Shown here: one piece after another, positions 25,215 to 34,721 of the stretch
Layout of the letters: the number at the start of each line of letters is the position of its first letter
Numbering within the stretch: position 1 is the first letter of the stretch
Assembly (NCBI GenBank): GCA_958428295.1
Contig: CAUAFL010000003.1
Coordinates: forward strand, 1 to 64,000
DNA length: 64,000 bases
Source of the DNA: an uncultured Bacillota bacterium
GTDB taxonomy: Bacteria > Bacillota_I > Bacilli_A > RF39 > UBA660
Direction: 5' to 3'
The notes under the pieces: model-generated
Database searches by the model: none
Told to the model about the DNA's origin: nothing
Seen by the model: the letters and a program-made list of their open reading frames with translations, nothing else
Made by a program: the position numbers and the translations under genes

Positions 25215-26087
25215 ATGGCTAAAGTAAAAAAGAAGTATGAATTAGTAGGTTCTATTTATCATCCCTATGCTCCTATGGATTATAAATATACGGACCAAGA
25301 AGTAGTGTTAGTAGAGGGACAGGATTTGACATGTTTGGAAACTATTGACGCCTTTACTTGTCAAGAGTCATTTTACACACTTTCGTCAAAGTTGCCCCAG
25401 CACTATGCTAATAAAAATCACTTTGCAATTCGGGTTACGAATCCTAATGATACCGTTTACTATATGAATGTACTTTATGATACCCCTTCTTTGAAAGCTT
25501 TGTTGTGTGGAAAAGAGAAAACTTTAGTTAGCACAGAAAAGGGGATGCGGTCGGTGACCTTACTACCTTATCAACATTTGCTCGTGCAAGATACTTGGGC
25601 CTTGTTGGAAGCAATTTTATTAAAACGGGATACTACTTTACTCGATCAAACGATTTGTGGGAAGACGGAATACTATTGGCATTTAAGACGTTATATGAAT
25701 ACGTCTTATGATGAGGGGATGGAAATCAACGCTTTTATGCAGCTGAAAAAAGAATTTTGTTTTTATCAAAATTTTCGCCAAGTGTTAGTCGCTAAGCAAA
25801 AACGAGAACGCCTTCAGATTATGAAACATCCCGTTTATCATCAGGCTTCTAAGTTAGATAAGGATATTTCTGTCAAGGGAGAGGCTGTTTTTCAACGAGA
25901 AGGCTATTTAGAGAAACAAGTAGCGCGTGTCAACCGGTGGTCTGTCGAAGAGGATGACATGACTGATCGTGAGGAATTTTTAGAACCAGAGGAGTGTAGT
26001 AGGGCATATGACCTTGATTTTAAAGAAGCGGATGAAAAGCCGCCAAAAGTTGCCGTCAAGAAGTGTGGGAAACAAACTTATGCCTGA
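25215..26087 (+). CDS. unknown protein preceding the Xer recombinase gene
   Basis: 290 residues, soluble, with a highly charged C-terminal third (EEDDMTDREEFLEPEECSRA and a Lys-rich end) that looks disordered. No recognised family. The start has GAGGTGGTAGT upstream. Its last 8 bases overlap the Xer recombinase gene, so the two are probably cotranscribed from the promoter at 25167, but the protein itself shows no DNA-related motif. Confidence 0.7.
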   Translation: MAKVKKKYELVGSIYHPYAPMDYKYTDQEVVLVEGQDLTCLETIDAFTCQESFYTLSSKLPQHYANKNHFAIRVTNPNDTVYYMNVLYDTPSLKALLCGKEKTLVSTEKGMRSVTLLPYQHLLVQDTWALLEAILLKRDTTLLDQTICGKTEYYWHLRRYMNTSYDEGMEINAFMQLKKEFCFYQNFRQVLVAKQKRERLQIMKHPVYHQASKLDKDISVKGEAVFQREGYLEKQVARVNRWSVEEDDMTDREEFLEPEECSRAYDLDFKEADEKPPKVAVKKCGKQTYA

Positions 26088-26970
26088 TGTTGTTTCTTTT
26101 TTGGAATATTTAGCCTATCAAAGACATTATTCCCCTTATACAATTGATAGTTATGAAAAGGATTTAAAGGCTTATTTTGTCTATTTGGACCAAGAGGGCT
26201 TAGATTATTTAACGATTACTTATAGTGATATTCGTCTGTTTTTGATGTATTTAAAAGATACTAAAAAAGAGAAAGCAACGACAATTTCACGGCATCTTAG
26301 TGCACTACGCTCTTTTTATCGCTTTTTATGCGCTGAAGGGAAAGTTTCGTCCAATCTTTTTTTATTAGTTACTAGTCCCAAGAAGGATCAAAATTTGCCA
26401 CGTTATTTTGAATATAATGAGTTAGAATTATTACTAGCTGTTCCAGATATAGCAACTCCCGTCGGACAGCGTGATCGCCTGTTACTAGAGTTATTGTATG
26501 CCACCGGCATTCGTGTCGGCGAATTAGTAGCGATTACAAAAGAGGATCTTCGGCCGGAAAAACAACAAATTTTAATTCATGGCAAAGGTAGTAAAGAACG
26601 AATTGTTAATTATGGAGAGTATGCTGCTGAAATATTACAATTATATTTAAAGGAAGGCTATCCGCTGTTAAATAAATATCAAAATCAACATCTTTTTCTT
26701 AATCAAAAAGGGCATCCCCTTACTACGCGCGGTATCGCATACTTATTGAATAAAATAATTCAAAAGACGGCACTTCACAAAAATATTTCACCTCATATGT
26801 TGCGGCATTCTTTTGCTACTCACTTATTAAATGAAGGTTGTGATATTTTATCGGTAAAAGAGTTGTTGGGACATGAAAGTATTTCTTCAACGCAAATTTA
26901 TACTCATGTAACCATGGACCATCTAAAAGATGTTTATCATAAAAATTTTCCGAGGTCACAGATGAAATAA
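26080..26970 (+). CDS. XerC/XerD-type tyrosine recombinase
   Basis: 296 residues from ATG 26080 (an upstream in-frame start at 26008 lies deep within the preceding gene). The N-terminal SAM-like core-binding domain reads FLEYLAYQRHYSPYTIDSYE, and the catalytic domain has ATGIRVGEL (Arg), HGKGSKER (Lys), HMLRHSFATHLL (His-x-x-Arg), LGHESISSTQ (His) and the Tyr in IYTHV. Size and motifs match chromosomal Xer proteins that resolve chromosome dimers at dif. No mobile element surrounds it, supporting a housekeeping role. XerC or XerD cannot be settled by eye. Confidence 0.93.
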   Translation: MPDVVSFLEYLAYQRHYSPYTIDSYEKDLKAYFVYLDQEGLDYLTITYSDIRLFLMYLKDTKKEKATTISRHLSALRSFYRFLCAEGKVSSNLFLLVTSPKKDQNLPRYFEYNELELLLAVPDIATPVGQRDRLLLELLYATGIRVGELVAITKEDLRPEKQQILIHGKGSKERIVNYGEYAAEILQLYLKEGYPLLNKYQNQHLFLNQKGHPLTTRGIAYLLNKIIQKTALHKNISPHMLRHSFATHLLNEGCDILSVKELLGHESISSTQIYTHVTMDHLKDVYHKNFPRSQMK

Positions 26971-27030
26971 CTTTTTGTGGCTTTTATTTTGAAAAATACT
27001 AGTAAAGGGTTTGGTCTGTTGTTTATTTCG

Positions 27031-27039
27031 TGCTATAAT
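27031..27039 (+). promoter_or_regulatory. extended -10 promoter for the comN-secDF operon
   Basis: TGCTATAAT with -10 hexamer at 27034-27039, 28 bases before the start of the comN-like gene. Confidence 0.6.
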
Positions 27040-27067
27040 GGAAATAGTTTGGTAGGTGAAGAGAACG

Positions 27068-27337
27068 ATGGTAGAGTTTTCCTCAAAAGAAGAGTTATAT
27101 CAACGAGTTCAGCCAGCACTAAGGGCCAAGAAAGCCGAGCTTGGTCGCTTAAAATATGCGTATATTAAAGAAGTAGATATTTGGAACTATTTAGTGACTT
27201 CTCGTTGGAGGAAAAGTCATTTCTTGATGTTATCTGATATTGTCAATGACATTTTGACCGTTGATTGCCAAGCGCTTGATCGCTATGTCAAAGAAAAACT
27301 AAGACAAGCGCCACCTAGCCAAGTAGAAATTATTTAG
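27068..27337 (+). CDS. ComN-like post-transcriptional regulator
   Basis: 89 residues from ATG 27068 (GGTAGGTGAAGA upstream; the start at 27056 overlaps it). The sequence contains LGRLKYAYIKEVDIWNYLV followed by SDIVNDILTVDCQALDRYV, matching the small ComN/YrzD family (post-transcriptional regulator), which in Bacillus subtilis affects comE mRNA and is encoded near secDF. Here it directly precedes secDF with a 12-base gap, so the gene order agrees. Family identity is likely rather than certain because the protein is short. Confidence 0.75.
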   Translation: MVEFSSKEELYQRVQPALRAKKAELGRLKYAYIKEVDIWNYLVTSRWRKSHFLMLSDIVNDILTVDCQALDRYVKEKLRQAPPSQVEII

Positions 27338-27349
27338 AGGTGAAAAAAC

Positions 27350-29605
27350 ATGTTGAAACAAAAAACTAAACAGGGGCGGCACCAAACGCTCTACAAGAGT
27401 ATTTTACTCGTGATTGTGGCAATAGCAATTTGCTTTGCTTTTGTTCCCATTTTTAAAAATTTAAAATTTGGACTTGACTTACAAGGAGGTTTTGAAATTT
27501 TATATCAAGTATCTCCTTTAGATGGCTCAAAAATGACTAAGGATAAGTTGACGGCTACTTATAAGAGTATGAGTAAGCGAATTGATACTTTAGGTGTTTC
27601 TGAACCGGAAATTACATTAGAAGGAAATGATAAGATCCGTGTTAAGTTAGCAGGTGTTACCAATCAAGAGGAAGCAAGAACAGCGTTAGCGACGGTGGCC
27701 TCTCTTTCTTTTCGTGATGCGAATGATCAATTGTTAATGACTAGTGATGTCTTGAAATCAGGAGGCGCTAAAGTAGCAACTGACCAAAGTGGTAATCCTG
27801 CGGTTTCTTTGAGTGTTAAAGATAAAGATACTTTTTATAAAGTTACAAATCGGATCAAAGATTATAAAGATAACGTGATTGTTATTTGGTTAGATTATGA
27901 TGAAGCCGTTGATAAATATGAAACTGCTAAAAATTATTGTGGCACTTCTTCGTCTAGTCATTGTTTATCAGCCGCAACAGTATCACAAGGGTTTGCCAGT
28001 GACGTTATTATTCAGGGAAATTTTACGCAGGAGGAAGCACAGGATTTAGTTGATTTAATTAATTCTGGGTCTTTACCAACAAAATTAACAGAATTATCAA
28101 GCAAGACGGTAGGAGCTTCTTTTGGCGACGCTACTTTGGACAAAACGTTATTTGCTGGTATTATTGGTGTTTGTACTATTGTACTTATGCTTTTTATCAT
28201 CTATCATTTCGCAGGCTTTATTTCAACCGTATCAATATTACTTTATACGTTGTTAGTATTCGCTGTCTTTTGGTTGGTGGGAGGAGTTCTTACTTTGCCC
28301 GGCATCGCTGCTTTAATTTTAGGAATTGGTATGGCGATTGATGCCAATGTCTTAATGTATGCTAGAATTAAAGAAGAGTTAGTGAAAGGTCGAAGTTTAA
28401 AAACAGCTTTCAAGAATGGTAGTAAATCAAGTTTTAAAACGATTCTAGATGCTAATCTTACTACTTTATTAGTAGCGCTTATCATGTTCTATTTTGGAGA
28501 AAGTAGTGTTAAAGGCTTTGCGACAATGTTAATTATCAATATCTTTGTCACAATGGTCACGATGGTAGGAATTACCCGTATTTTATTACATGCTTTTATT
28601 AATACTGGTTATTTTGATAATAAGTTATGGTTCTTCTTAAATGTTAAAGATAAGCAAATTAAAAAACAGCCTGTCATTGCTAATTATTTAGGTCTTAGTA
28701 AATATTTTGCCATTTTCTCTTGTCTTTTCGTTCTTTTAGGCGGTATCTTCTTTGGCTTAAAAGGCTTTCACTTAGGAATTGACTATCAGGCCGGTAGTGA
28801 TATTAGCTTGGTTACGGCTATTTCGATGAGCGATCAAGAATTAACGAGTGATTTAGCTACTTTAAAGTTAGAAAAAGTAACGATTGAACGTACGAATGAA
28901 GAAATAGCCATTCGGATTAAAGATGTTTTAAAGGAAGAAAAAGTGGCCGAAGTAAAAGATTATTTTACGAATAAATATAGTGCAGAAGTAGATATTGGCG
29001 TAGTTTCTAATGTTGTCAAACAGGATTTAATTAAAAATGCCATTTTTGCTATTTTCTTATCTTTGATCGGCATTATTCTCTATATTACTTGTCGCTTTAA
29101 GTTTAGTTATGGTATGGCGGCGGTAATTTGCTTACTTCATGATATTTTATTGATGATAGCGGGAATGAGTTTGTTTAGAGTTGAAGTAAATTCAATGTTT
29201 ATTGCGGCTGTTTTAGCAATTATTGGGTATTCTATTAATAATACAATCGTCGTATTTGACCGTGTTAGAGAAAATATGAAAAATAAAAGTTTAGAAAAGA
29301 TGACCAAACAGGATTTGTGGGAAGTGGCTAACACTAGTATTGAACAGACAGTGGTTCGTAGTGTTTATACTTCTCTTACCACCCTGTTACCAGTTCTTTG
29401 TTTAATTTTCCTTGGTAGCCGTGAAGTGTTAACTTTTAATATTGCCATGACACTAGGATTGCTTGCTGGTACCTATTCTTCTATTTTCTTAGCTGGTTAT
29501 ATTTGGTATCAAGTAGAGAAAAGAAAAGTAGGAAAAAAACAAGAGAAGAAAAGAAATACGCAAGAGGAAGTTAGGGAAAAGATTATTCCAGGAATCAATG
29601 ACTAA
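27350..29605 (+). CDS. secDF: fused protein-export subunit SecDF
   Basis: 751 residues comprising a SecD half and a SecF half. SecD begins with a membrane helix and GLDLQGGFEILYQVSP, then a periplasmic-type domain and helices with LILGIGMAIDANVLMYARIK. SecF begins near residue 470 with GLKGFHLGIDYQAGSD and has AIIGYSINNTIVVFDRVREN, both RND-family proton-channel motifs. SecDF uses the proton motive force to help SecYEG and SecA complete protein export. The fused form is typical of Bacilli. It is followed after 19 bases by relA. Confidence 0.97.
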   Translation: MLKQKTKQGRHQTLYKSILLVIVAIAICFAFVPIFKNLKFGLDLQGGFEILYQVSPLDGSKMTKDKLTATYKSMSKRIDTLGVSEPEITLEGNDKIRVKLAGVTNQEEARTALATVASLSFRDANDQLLMTSDVLKSGGAKVATDQSGNPAVSLSVKDKDTFYKVTNRIKDYKDNVIVIWLDYDEAVDKYETAKNYCGTSSSSHCLSAATVSQGFASDVIIQGNFTQEEAQDLVDLINSGSLPTKLTELSSKTVGASFGDATLDKTLFAGIIGVCTIVLMLFIIYHFAGFISTVSILLYTLLVFAVFWLVGGVLTLPGIAALILGIGMAIDANVLMYARIKEELVKGRSLKTAFKNGSKSSFKTILDANLTTLLVALIMFYFGESSVKGFATMLIINIFVTMVTMVGITRILLHAFINTGYFDNKLWFFLNVKDKQIKKQPVIANYLGLSKYFAIFSCLFVLLGGIFFGLKGFHLGIDYQAGSDISLVTAISMSDQELTSDLATLKLEKVTIERTNEEIAIRIKDVLKEEKVAEVKDYFTNKYSAEVDIGVVSNVVKQDLIKNAIFAIFLSLIGIILYITCRFKFSYGMAAVICLLHDILLMIAGMSLFRVEVNSMFIAAVLAIIGYSINNTIVVFDRVRENMKNKSLEKMTKQDLWEVANTSIEQTVVRSVYTSLTTLLPVLCLIFLGSREVLTFNIAMTLGLLAGTYSSIFLAGYIWYQVEKRKVGKKQEKKRNTQEEVREKIIPGIND

Positions 29606-29624
29606 TTAGAAGGGAGAACGGTGT

Positions 29625-31781
29625 ATGGCACATCATAAAGATTTAATTACCATTGATGATTTATTAGAAAAAACCGCGACATATATTAAAGAAGAAGAGG
29701 AAACTGCTAAGATTATAGAAGCTTATCATTTTGCTAAGGACAAGCATTTTGGACAATATCGTAAAAGTGGGGAAGCCTATATTGTTCATCCCTTAAATGT
29801 CGCTCTTATTTTAACTAGCGTTTATGGTGATAGTGCCAGTATTGAAACGGCACTTTTACACGATACCGTAGAAGACTGTGATTGCAGTTTTGAAGAGGTA
29901 GAAGCCCATTTTGGTAAAGAAGTTGTCAAATTAGTAGATGGTGTGACTAAAATTGGTCGCATTCATTTTTCGACGGATAATGAATATTTAATTGAGTATT
30001 ATCGGAAAATTATTGTGGGGATGAGTGAAGATGTCCGAGTAATTATTATCAAATTAGCCGATCGTCTTCATAATATGCGAACCCTATGGGCTCTCCCTCC
30101 TGAGAAACAGAAAAAAATCTCTCGGGAAACCTTAGAAATTTTCGCACCACTAGCGCATCATTTGGGGATTCATAAGATTAAAAGTGAATTAGAAGATTTA
30201 GCTCTTCGGTATTTAAAACCAACAGTGTTTTATGATATCGCTGATAAACTGAATAAGACCAAGATGCAACGAGATACGACAGTTAACGAAATGATGCAGG
30301 AGGTAACCGATTTATTAAACAGCCATCATATTCCTCATGAATTAAAGGGTAGAGCAAAAAGTATTTACAGTATCTATAATAAACTTGATAAAGGAAAAAA
30401 GTTTAGTGATATATATGATTTGTTAGCCCTTCGTATTTTAGTGGATACTGAGCAGGATTGTTATTTAGCTTTAGGGATTATTCATTCGAAATTTCGCCCA
30501 TTACCTAAACGGTTTAAGGATTATATTGCGATGCCTAAGCCCAATATGTATCAATCGTTACATACGACTGTATTTGGAATTGATGGCTATTTATTTGAAA
30601 TTCAAATTCGTACCTATCAGATGGATGAAGTTGCGGAAAATGGAATTGCTTCGCATTGGGCTTATAAAGAGCATAAAGATGCTTCTAAGACCATGCAAAA
30701 TACGACGGAACAAAAATTGCAGTTTTTTAAGTCAATTATTGAGTTATCACAAGATAAAATGAGCAGTGAAGATTTTGTTAATAGTGTCAAAGATGAAGTC
30801 CTTAACAACAACATTTATGTTTTTACTCCCAAAGGTGATATTATGGAATTGCCAAAAGGCGCTACGCCTCTTGATTTTGCTTATAAAGTCCATACTCGTG
30901 TAGGGGAAACGACTATTGGGGCTATTGTCAATAATCAAATTGTGCCCCTTGATTATGAATTAAAAAATAATGATATTGTCAAAATTAATACCAATAAAAG
31001 TGCTCATCCATCTAAAGAATGGCTCAAATTTGTTAAATCAACGCAGACGAAGAATAAAATTAAAAGTTATTTTTCTCGTAATGAACGGGAAGTGTTAGTT
31101 GAACGGGGCAAGGAGATATTAGAAAAGGAACTTCGTAAGAAAAAATATAGTATCCAAGAGTTTTTAGCGGAAGAAAATAGTAAACTATTGTTTAAAAATT
31201 GTAAGGTAGATAACCTGGATGAGATTTATTTAGGGGTAGGAAATGGTAAATTTGCCCCAAAAACACTTCTTCATTATGTTTTTAAAGAGGAAGTGGAAGA
31301 AGAAAAGCCAACCTTGTTAAAACAAGTGGTGAAAATACCTGATAGTACGTCTGATATTATTGTTTCTGGAATTGATAAGATTAAAGTGAGCTTAGCTGCT
31401 TGTTGTAATCCGATTTATGGGGATGATATTGTTGGTTATATTACCAAAGGAAATGGCATTAGTATTCACCGCAGTAATTGTCATAATCTAACTATGTTAG
31501 AGGATCGTTGTATTGATGTAAAGTGGAGTGATACGAAAGCTAGTAAATACATGACAGATTTATTAATTTATACTAGTACTTCGGATAACCATTTGGCGGA
31601 TATTATTCAGATTACAAGTCGTTTAAATGCCAGCATTAATGATATTAAGACCCTTTTTAAAGGATCCTATAATATTTATGAGATGGGGCTTTTTGTAAAA
31701 TCAGTGGAACATTTGGCAAAAATACTACTAGAACTTGAAAAAACGCCATATATTACCAGTGTAGAGAGGTTGATGCGATGA
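29625..31781 (+). CDS. relA: bifunctional (p)ppGpp synthetase/hydrolase RelA/SpoT homologue
   Basis: 718 residues with the full Rsh architecture: an HD hydrolase domain (YIVHPLNVALILTSV, ALLHDTVEDC), a synthetase domain (ELKGRAKSIYSIYNKL, YDLLALRILV), a TGS domain (YVFTPKGDIMELPKGATPLD), a conserved Cys region (LAACCNPIYGDDIVGYITKG) and a C-terminal ACT domain. HD motif residues are intact, so both synthesis and hydrolysis are expected. It mediates the stringent response at the ribosome during amino-acid starvation. The stop overlaps dtd by 4 bases, the same relA-dtd order as in Bacillus. Confidence 0.97.
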   Translation: MAHHKDLITIDDLLEKTATYIKEEEETAKIIEAYHFAKDKHFGQYRKSGEAYIVHPLNVALILTSVYGDSASIETALLHDTVEDCDCSFEEVEAHFGKEVVKLVDGVTKIGRIHFSTDNEYLIEYYRKIIVGMSEDVRVIIIKLADRLHNMRTLWALPPEKQKKISRETLEIFAPLAHHLGIHKIKSELEDLALRYLKPTVFYDIADKLNKTKMQRDTTVNEMMQEVTDLLNSHHIPHELKGRAKSIYSIYNKLDKGKKFSDIYDLLALRILVDTEQDCYLALGIIHSKFRPLPKRFKDYIAMPKPNMYQSLHTTVFGIDGYLFEIQIRTYQMDEVAENGIASHWAYKEHKDASKTMQNTTEQKLQFFKSIIELSQDKMSSEDFVNSVKDEVLNNNIYVFTPKGDIMELPKGATPLDFAYKVHTRVGETTIGAIVNNQIVPLDYELKNNDIVKINTNKSAHPSKEWLKFVKSTQTKNKIKSYFSRNEREVLVERGKEILEKELRKKKYSIQEFLAEENSKLLFKNCKVDNLDEIYLGVGNGKFAPKTLLHYVFKEEVEEEKPTLLKQVVKIPDSTSDIIVSGIDKIKVSLAACCNPIYGDDIVGYITKGNGISIHRSNCHNLTMLEDRCIDVKWSDTKASKYMTDLLIYTSTSDNHLADIIQITSRLNASINDIKTLFKGSYNIYEMGLFVKSVEHLAKILLELEKTPYITSVERLMR

Positions 31782-32212
31782 GAGTTTTTGTTCAGCGTTG
31801 TTTACGAGCTACTTGTTTTATCAACCAACAACCTAAAAGTAAGATTGATCAAGGATTAGTATTACTGGTTGCTTTTACCGAAGGTGATACAAAAGAAACG
31901 GTGTTGGAAATGGTCCATAAAATTCTTCATCTTCGTATTTTTCCTGATGAAAAGGGCGTGATGAATGTATCTATTCTGGATACGAAAGGAAAGATTTTAT
32001 CTATTTCCCAGTTTACGTTATATGCTGATACTAGAAAGGGAAATCGTCCTAGTTATAAGAAAGCTATGAGTGGGACGAAGGCCATCTTATTATATGACTT
32101 TTTCAATCATTGTTTAGAAGAACAAGTGGAAGTAGCGACGGGGCTCTTTGGAGCTGATATGCAAATAGAATTAGTAAATGACGGTCCAACGTCTTTGTTG
32201 TTAGAAAAGTGA
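31778..32212 (+). CDS. dtd: D-aminoacyl-tRNA deacylase
   Basis: 144 residues, normal for the family. Motifs ISQFTLYADTRKGNRPSY and NDGPTSLLLE (usually NxGPVT) are present; the Gly-Pro pair that forms the cross-subunit chiral filter is kept. The homodimer removes D-amino acids, and glycine from tRNA-Ala, to protect translation. It overlaps relA by 4 bases and is coupled to it. The T-S in place of V-T after the Gly-Pro is a small deviation that should not prevent activity. Confidence 0.95.
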   Translation: MRVFVQRCLRATCFINQQPKSKIDQGLVLLVAFTEGDTKETVLEMVHKILHLRIFPDEKGVMNVSILDTKGKILSISQFTLYADTRKGNRPSYKKAMSGTKAILLYDFFNHCLEEQVEVATGLFGADMQIELVNDGPTSLLLEK

Positions 32213-32215
32213 GAG

Positions 32216-33283
32216 ATGAATATGTATCGAAATAGAATTAATTATAAGTTGTTAAATTTCTTGATTTTAATGGGGCTTCTGTATATTTGTGTGACCAATA
32301 TTGATACTTGGTTTCATATTTTAATGAAGGTAATTAATGTTTGTTTGCCTTTTATTATTGCATTTGTGATTGCTTATGCGCTTCATCCCATCGTCAAAAA
32401 AATTGAGGCGAAGGGGGTTCGCAAGTCATTGGCCGTCGCGATTGTAACAATTGTCAGTCTTTTAATTATTATTGGCCTTCTCATCCTTACTTTGCCGTTA
32501 CTTTACAACCAATTGGTATCTTTTGCTTCCAGTATTGGGACGGTTTTATCAGATGTTGGGGATAAGTTTCACTTGAACCTTAATAACATTGAAAACGTTG
32601 TCACTGATTATTTAAATAGTGCCATTGCTGGTTTGGGAAATGTTGTTAAAGAAGGAACCATCGATATTGTTGGTAAAACGGTTTCGGTGTTAGGACAATT
32701 TGTTATTGTGACAGTTGTTACTATTTACTTTTTGTCTTATATGGAAAAAATTCGTTCGGCAGTGGCGCACTTTTTAAAAGAACTACGCAATAAAAGTTAT
32801 CGTTATTTTAAACAGTTAGATGTTGAATTTGGGAATTATTTAAAAGGACTAGGCCTGTTTATGACCATTCAGTTCTTTGAGTATTCTCTAGTATTCTTTA
32901 TAGCTGGTCATCCCAATTGGTTATTGTTTGGTGTTCTTGCTTGCATTACCACAGTGATTCCTTACTTCGGCGGACTCATCACTAATTTACTAGCCTTATT
33001 AACCGCATCGGTTGTCAGTTCAAAAGTATTTATTGCTACGTTGGTGATTTGTTTGATTTTCCCACAATTAGATGGATACTTAATTTCTCCTCGGGTATAT
33101 GGTAAAACCAATCATATCAATCCCCTAGTAACTATTATGGTCGTTTCTGTGGGGGGCACCTTAGGTGGATTTATGGGAATTGTAGTTGCTTTACCAATTT
33201 ACATTTTCTTAGCGACAAGTTATCATTTCTTTAAAAATGATATCAAAAGAGGTGTCAAGAAAGTAAAAGAACAAATTTCATAG
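32216..33283 (+). CDS. AI-2E family transporter
   Basis: 355 residues with eight hydrophobic segments in the arrangement of the AI-2E (PerM/YdbI/TqsA) family, including the pattern IAFVIAYALHPIVKKIE near the N-terminus and TTVIPYFGGLITNLLALL plus GNMVVSVGGTLGG-like segments toward the C-terminus. Members export autoinducer or ions; some act as sodium/proton antiporters, so substrate is undetermined. The gene starts 3 bases after dtd and is probably the last of the comN-secDF-relA-dtd transcript. Confidence 0.9.
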   Translation: MNMYRNRINYKLLNFLILMGLLYICVTNIDTWFHILMKVINVCLPFIIAFVIAYALHPIVKKIEAKGVRKSLAVAIVTIVSLLIIIGLLILTLPLLYNQLVSFASSIGTVLSDVGDKFHLNLNNIENVVTDYLNSAIAGLGNVVKEGTIDIVGKTVSVLGQFVIVTVVTIYFLSYMEKIRSAVAHFLKELRNKSYRYFKQLDVEFGNYLKGLGLFMTIQFFEYSLVFFIAGHPNWLLFGVLACITTVIPYFGGLITNLLALLTASVVSSKVFIATLVICLIFPQLDGYLISPRVYGKTNHINPLVTIMVVSVGGTLGGFMGIVVALPIYIFLATSYHFFKNDIKRGVKKVKEQIS

Positions 33284-33374
33284 CTTCTTAAGAGACGTGT
33301 AACTTGAAATATTTTAGAAAATGTGCTAATATGTTATATACTTGAAGAAAAGCAAGAAGAGAAAGTGGGTATTC

Positions 33375-33884
33375 ATGGTGAAAATAAAAACGGCTTATCC
33401 TGATCAAGAATTTAATCAGATTATTACGCCAATTGTAACAAATGAAGAATATCAAAAGACGAAAGAGTGTATCCATCATGGCATGAATCGCTATGATCAT
33501 ATGGTACGAGTAGCTTATTATTCTTATAAAATTACAAAATTTTGTCATTTGAATTATTGTGCGACAGCAAGGGCTTCCGTATTACATGATTTCTTCTTAG
33601 ATGATGTTGCAGAAAATAAAGCCAAGCGTTTATTAGTTCATCCAGAAGCAGCTTTAAAAAATTCTTTAGAACAATTTGAACTAGATACTTTAGAACAAGA
33701 TATTATTAAAACCCATATGTTTCCTTTGGGAAAGAGTATTCCCCGTTATTTAGAAAGCTGGATTGTTGATATTGTGGATGATGTTGCCAGTATTTATGAA
33801 AAAACTTATGTTTTTAAAGAAAATATGTCTATGGGTCTTAGTATGATGATATTTATGTTCTTTGTTATGTTGAAGAAGTGGTGA
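33375..33884 (+). CDS. HD-domain phosphohydrolase-like protein
   Basis: 169 residues from ATG 33375 (GAAAGTGGG upstream; the in-frame start at 33342 lacks a site). The metal-site pattern is visible as HGMNRYDHMVRVAYYSYKI, then SVLHDFFLDD and later KTHMFPLGKSIPRYLES with IVDIVDDVAS, matching the small HD families found in Firmicutes near yceD-rpmF. These are metal-dependent phosphohydrolases acting on nucleotides or related substrates; the exact substrate is not evident. It lies 5 bases before the yceD gene and is likely cotranscribed with it. Confidence 0.82.
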   Translation: MVKIKTAYPDQEFNQIITPIVTNEEYQKTKECIHHGMNRYDHMVRVAYYSYKITKFCHLNYCATARASVLHDFFLDDVAENKAKRLLVHPEAALKNSLEQFELDTLEQDIIKTHMFPLGKSIPRYLESWIVDIVDDVASIYEKTYVFKENMSMGLSMMIFMFFVMLKKW

Positions 33885-33889
33885 TAAAA

Positions 33890-34357
33890 ATGGATATTAG
33901 TGCTTTATTAACTGGACAACAGTCTTCTTTGCCAATTGATATGACCGTAGAGATATCAAACGTTAAGGAGCAGACGACGGATATGTTAGCGTTAAGTCCG
34001 GTTCATGTGGTAGGAGTACTTCGTACTTTTGGCAATCAAGAATTAATCTTACAGGTGACAGTGGAAGGAACCATGACTTTAGCAGATTCTATCTCTTTAG
34101 CGCCTGTTCTTTATCCCTTTCATTGTGAAATTGACCAAGATGTGCAAGAAAACGTTAAAAAAGATGAAAATACTCTTGATTTTCTACCTATTTTATGGGA
34201 AAATATTGTACTAGAGGTTCCCATTCGTTTCAGTAAAGAAGATGATTATTCCTCCTTTTCTGGAGAAGGCTGGAAATTAGTGAGCGAAGAAGAATATCAA
34301 AAACCAAAAGAAGATAATCCGTTTAAAGAATTATTAGAAGAGTTAGAAAAGGAGTGA
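33890..34357 (+). CDS. yceD: YceD/DUF177 family protein
   Basis: 155 residues from ATG 33890 (GTGGTGAT upstream). Like DUF177 proteins it is an acidic, beta-rich protein immediately upstream of rpmF, with a C-terminal stretch NPFKELLEELEKE. The family is associated with 23S rRNA or large-subunit assembly in bacteria and plants. The yceD-rpmF pair, conserved across most bacteria, is the main support; the internal cysteine pair seen in many relatives is absent here (a single Cys, in FHCEIDQD). Confidence 0.85.
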   Translation: MDISALLTGQQSSLPIDMTVEISNVKEQTTDMLALSPVHVVGVLRTFGNQELILQVTVEGTMTLADSISLAPVLYPFHCEIDQDVQENVKKDENTLDFLPILWENIVLEVPIRFSKEDDYSSFSGEGWKLVSEEEYQKPKEDNPFKELLEELEKE

Positions 34358-34361
34358 GAAA

Positions 34362-34571
34362 ATGTTAGCCTTAGACATTCAAATGTTTGCAGTACCTTTT
34401 AGAAAAGTATCAAAAACGAGAAAGAGAATGAGACGTTCTCATAATGCATTAGAAGTTCCTGGTATGGTAAAATGTTCTACTTGTGGGGAACAAATTAAAG
34501 CCCATCGTGTTTGCCCTAAATGTGGAAGTTATAAAGGGAAAACGATTGTGACACCAAAAGAAGTTGCCTAA
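34362..34571 (+). CDS. rpmF: 50S ribosomal protein L32
   Basis: 69 residues. The conserved core AVPFRKVSKTRKRMRRSHN is followed by a zinc ribbon, CSTCGEQIKAHRVCPKCG. It begins with ATG 34362 after AAAGGAGTGAG, giving a nine-residue N-terminal extension (MLALDIQMF) relative to the usual MAVPFR start; the ribosome binding site supports the longer form. L32 is a component of the large subunit near the peptidyl-transferase region and exit tunnel. Two terminators follow. Confidence 0.96.
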   Translation: MLALDIQMFAVPFRKVSKTRKRMRRSHNALEVPGMVKCSTCGEQIKAHRVCPKCGSYKGKTIVTPKEVA

Positions 34572-34580
34572 TGAATAAAG

Positions 34581-34605
34581 CTGTTAGTAGTATTAACAGT
34601 TTTTT
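34581..34605 (+). terminator. intrinsic terminator after rpmF
   Basis: CTGTTA, seven-base loop, TAACAG, six T; nine bases downstream of the rpmF stop codon. Confidence 0.85.
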
Positions 34606-34646
34606 GATGCAATAAATTTGGTTGGTGGAAGGAAGGACTGCTAGGG

Positions 34647-34669
34647 AAAGGGGAAAAATCCCTTTTTTT
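34647..34669 (+). terminator. second terminator upstream of addB
   Basis: AAAGGG, seven-base loop, CCCTTT and a T run; tandem with the one at 34581. Confidence 0.75.
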
Positions 34670-34721
34670 CTTTAGTCTCTTTCTATTCTAGTGTATAATA
34701 ATAGTAGAAGGGAAGTTGTTT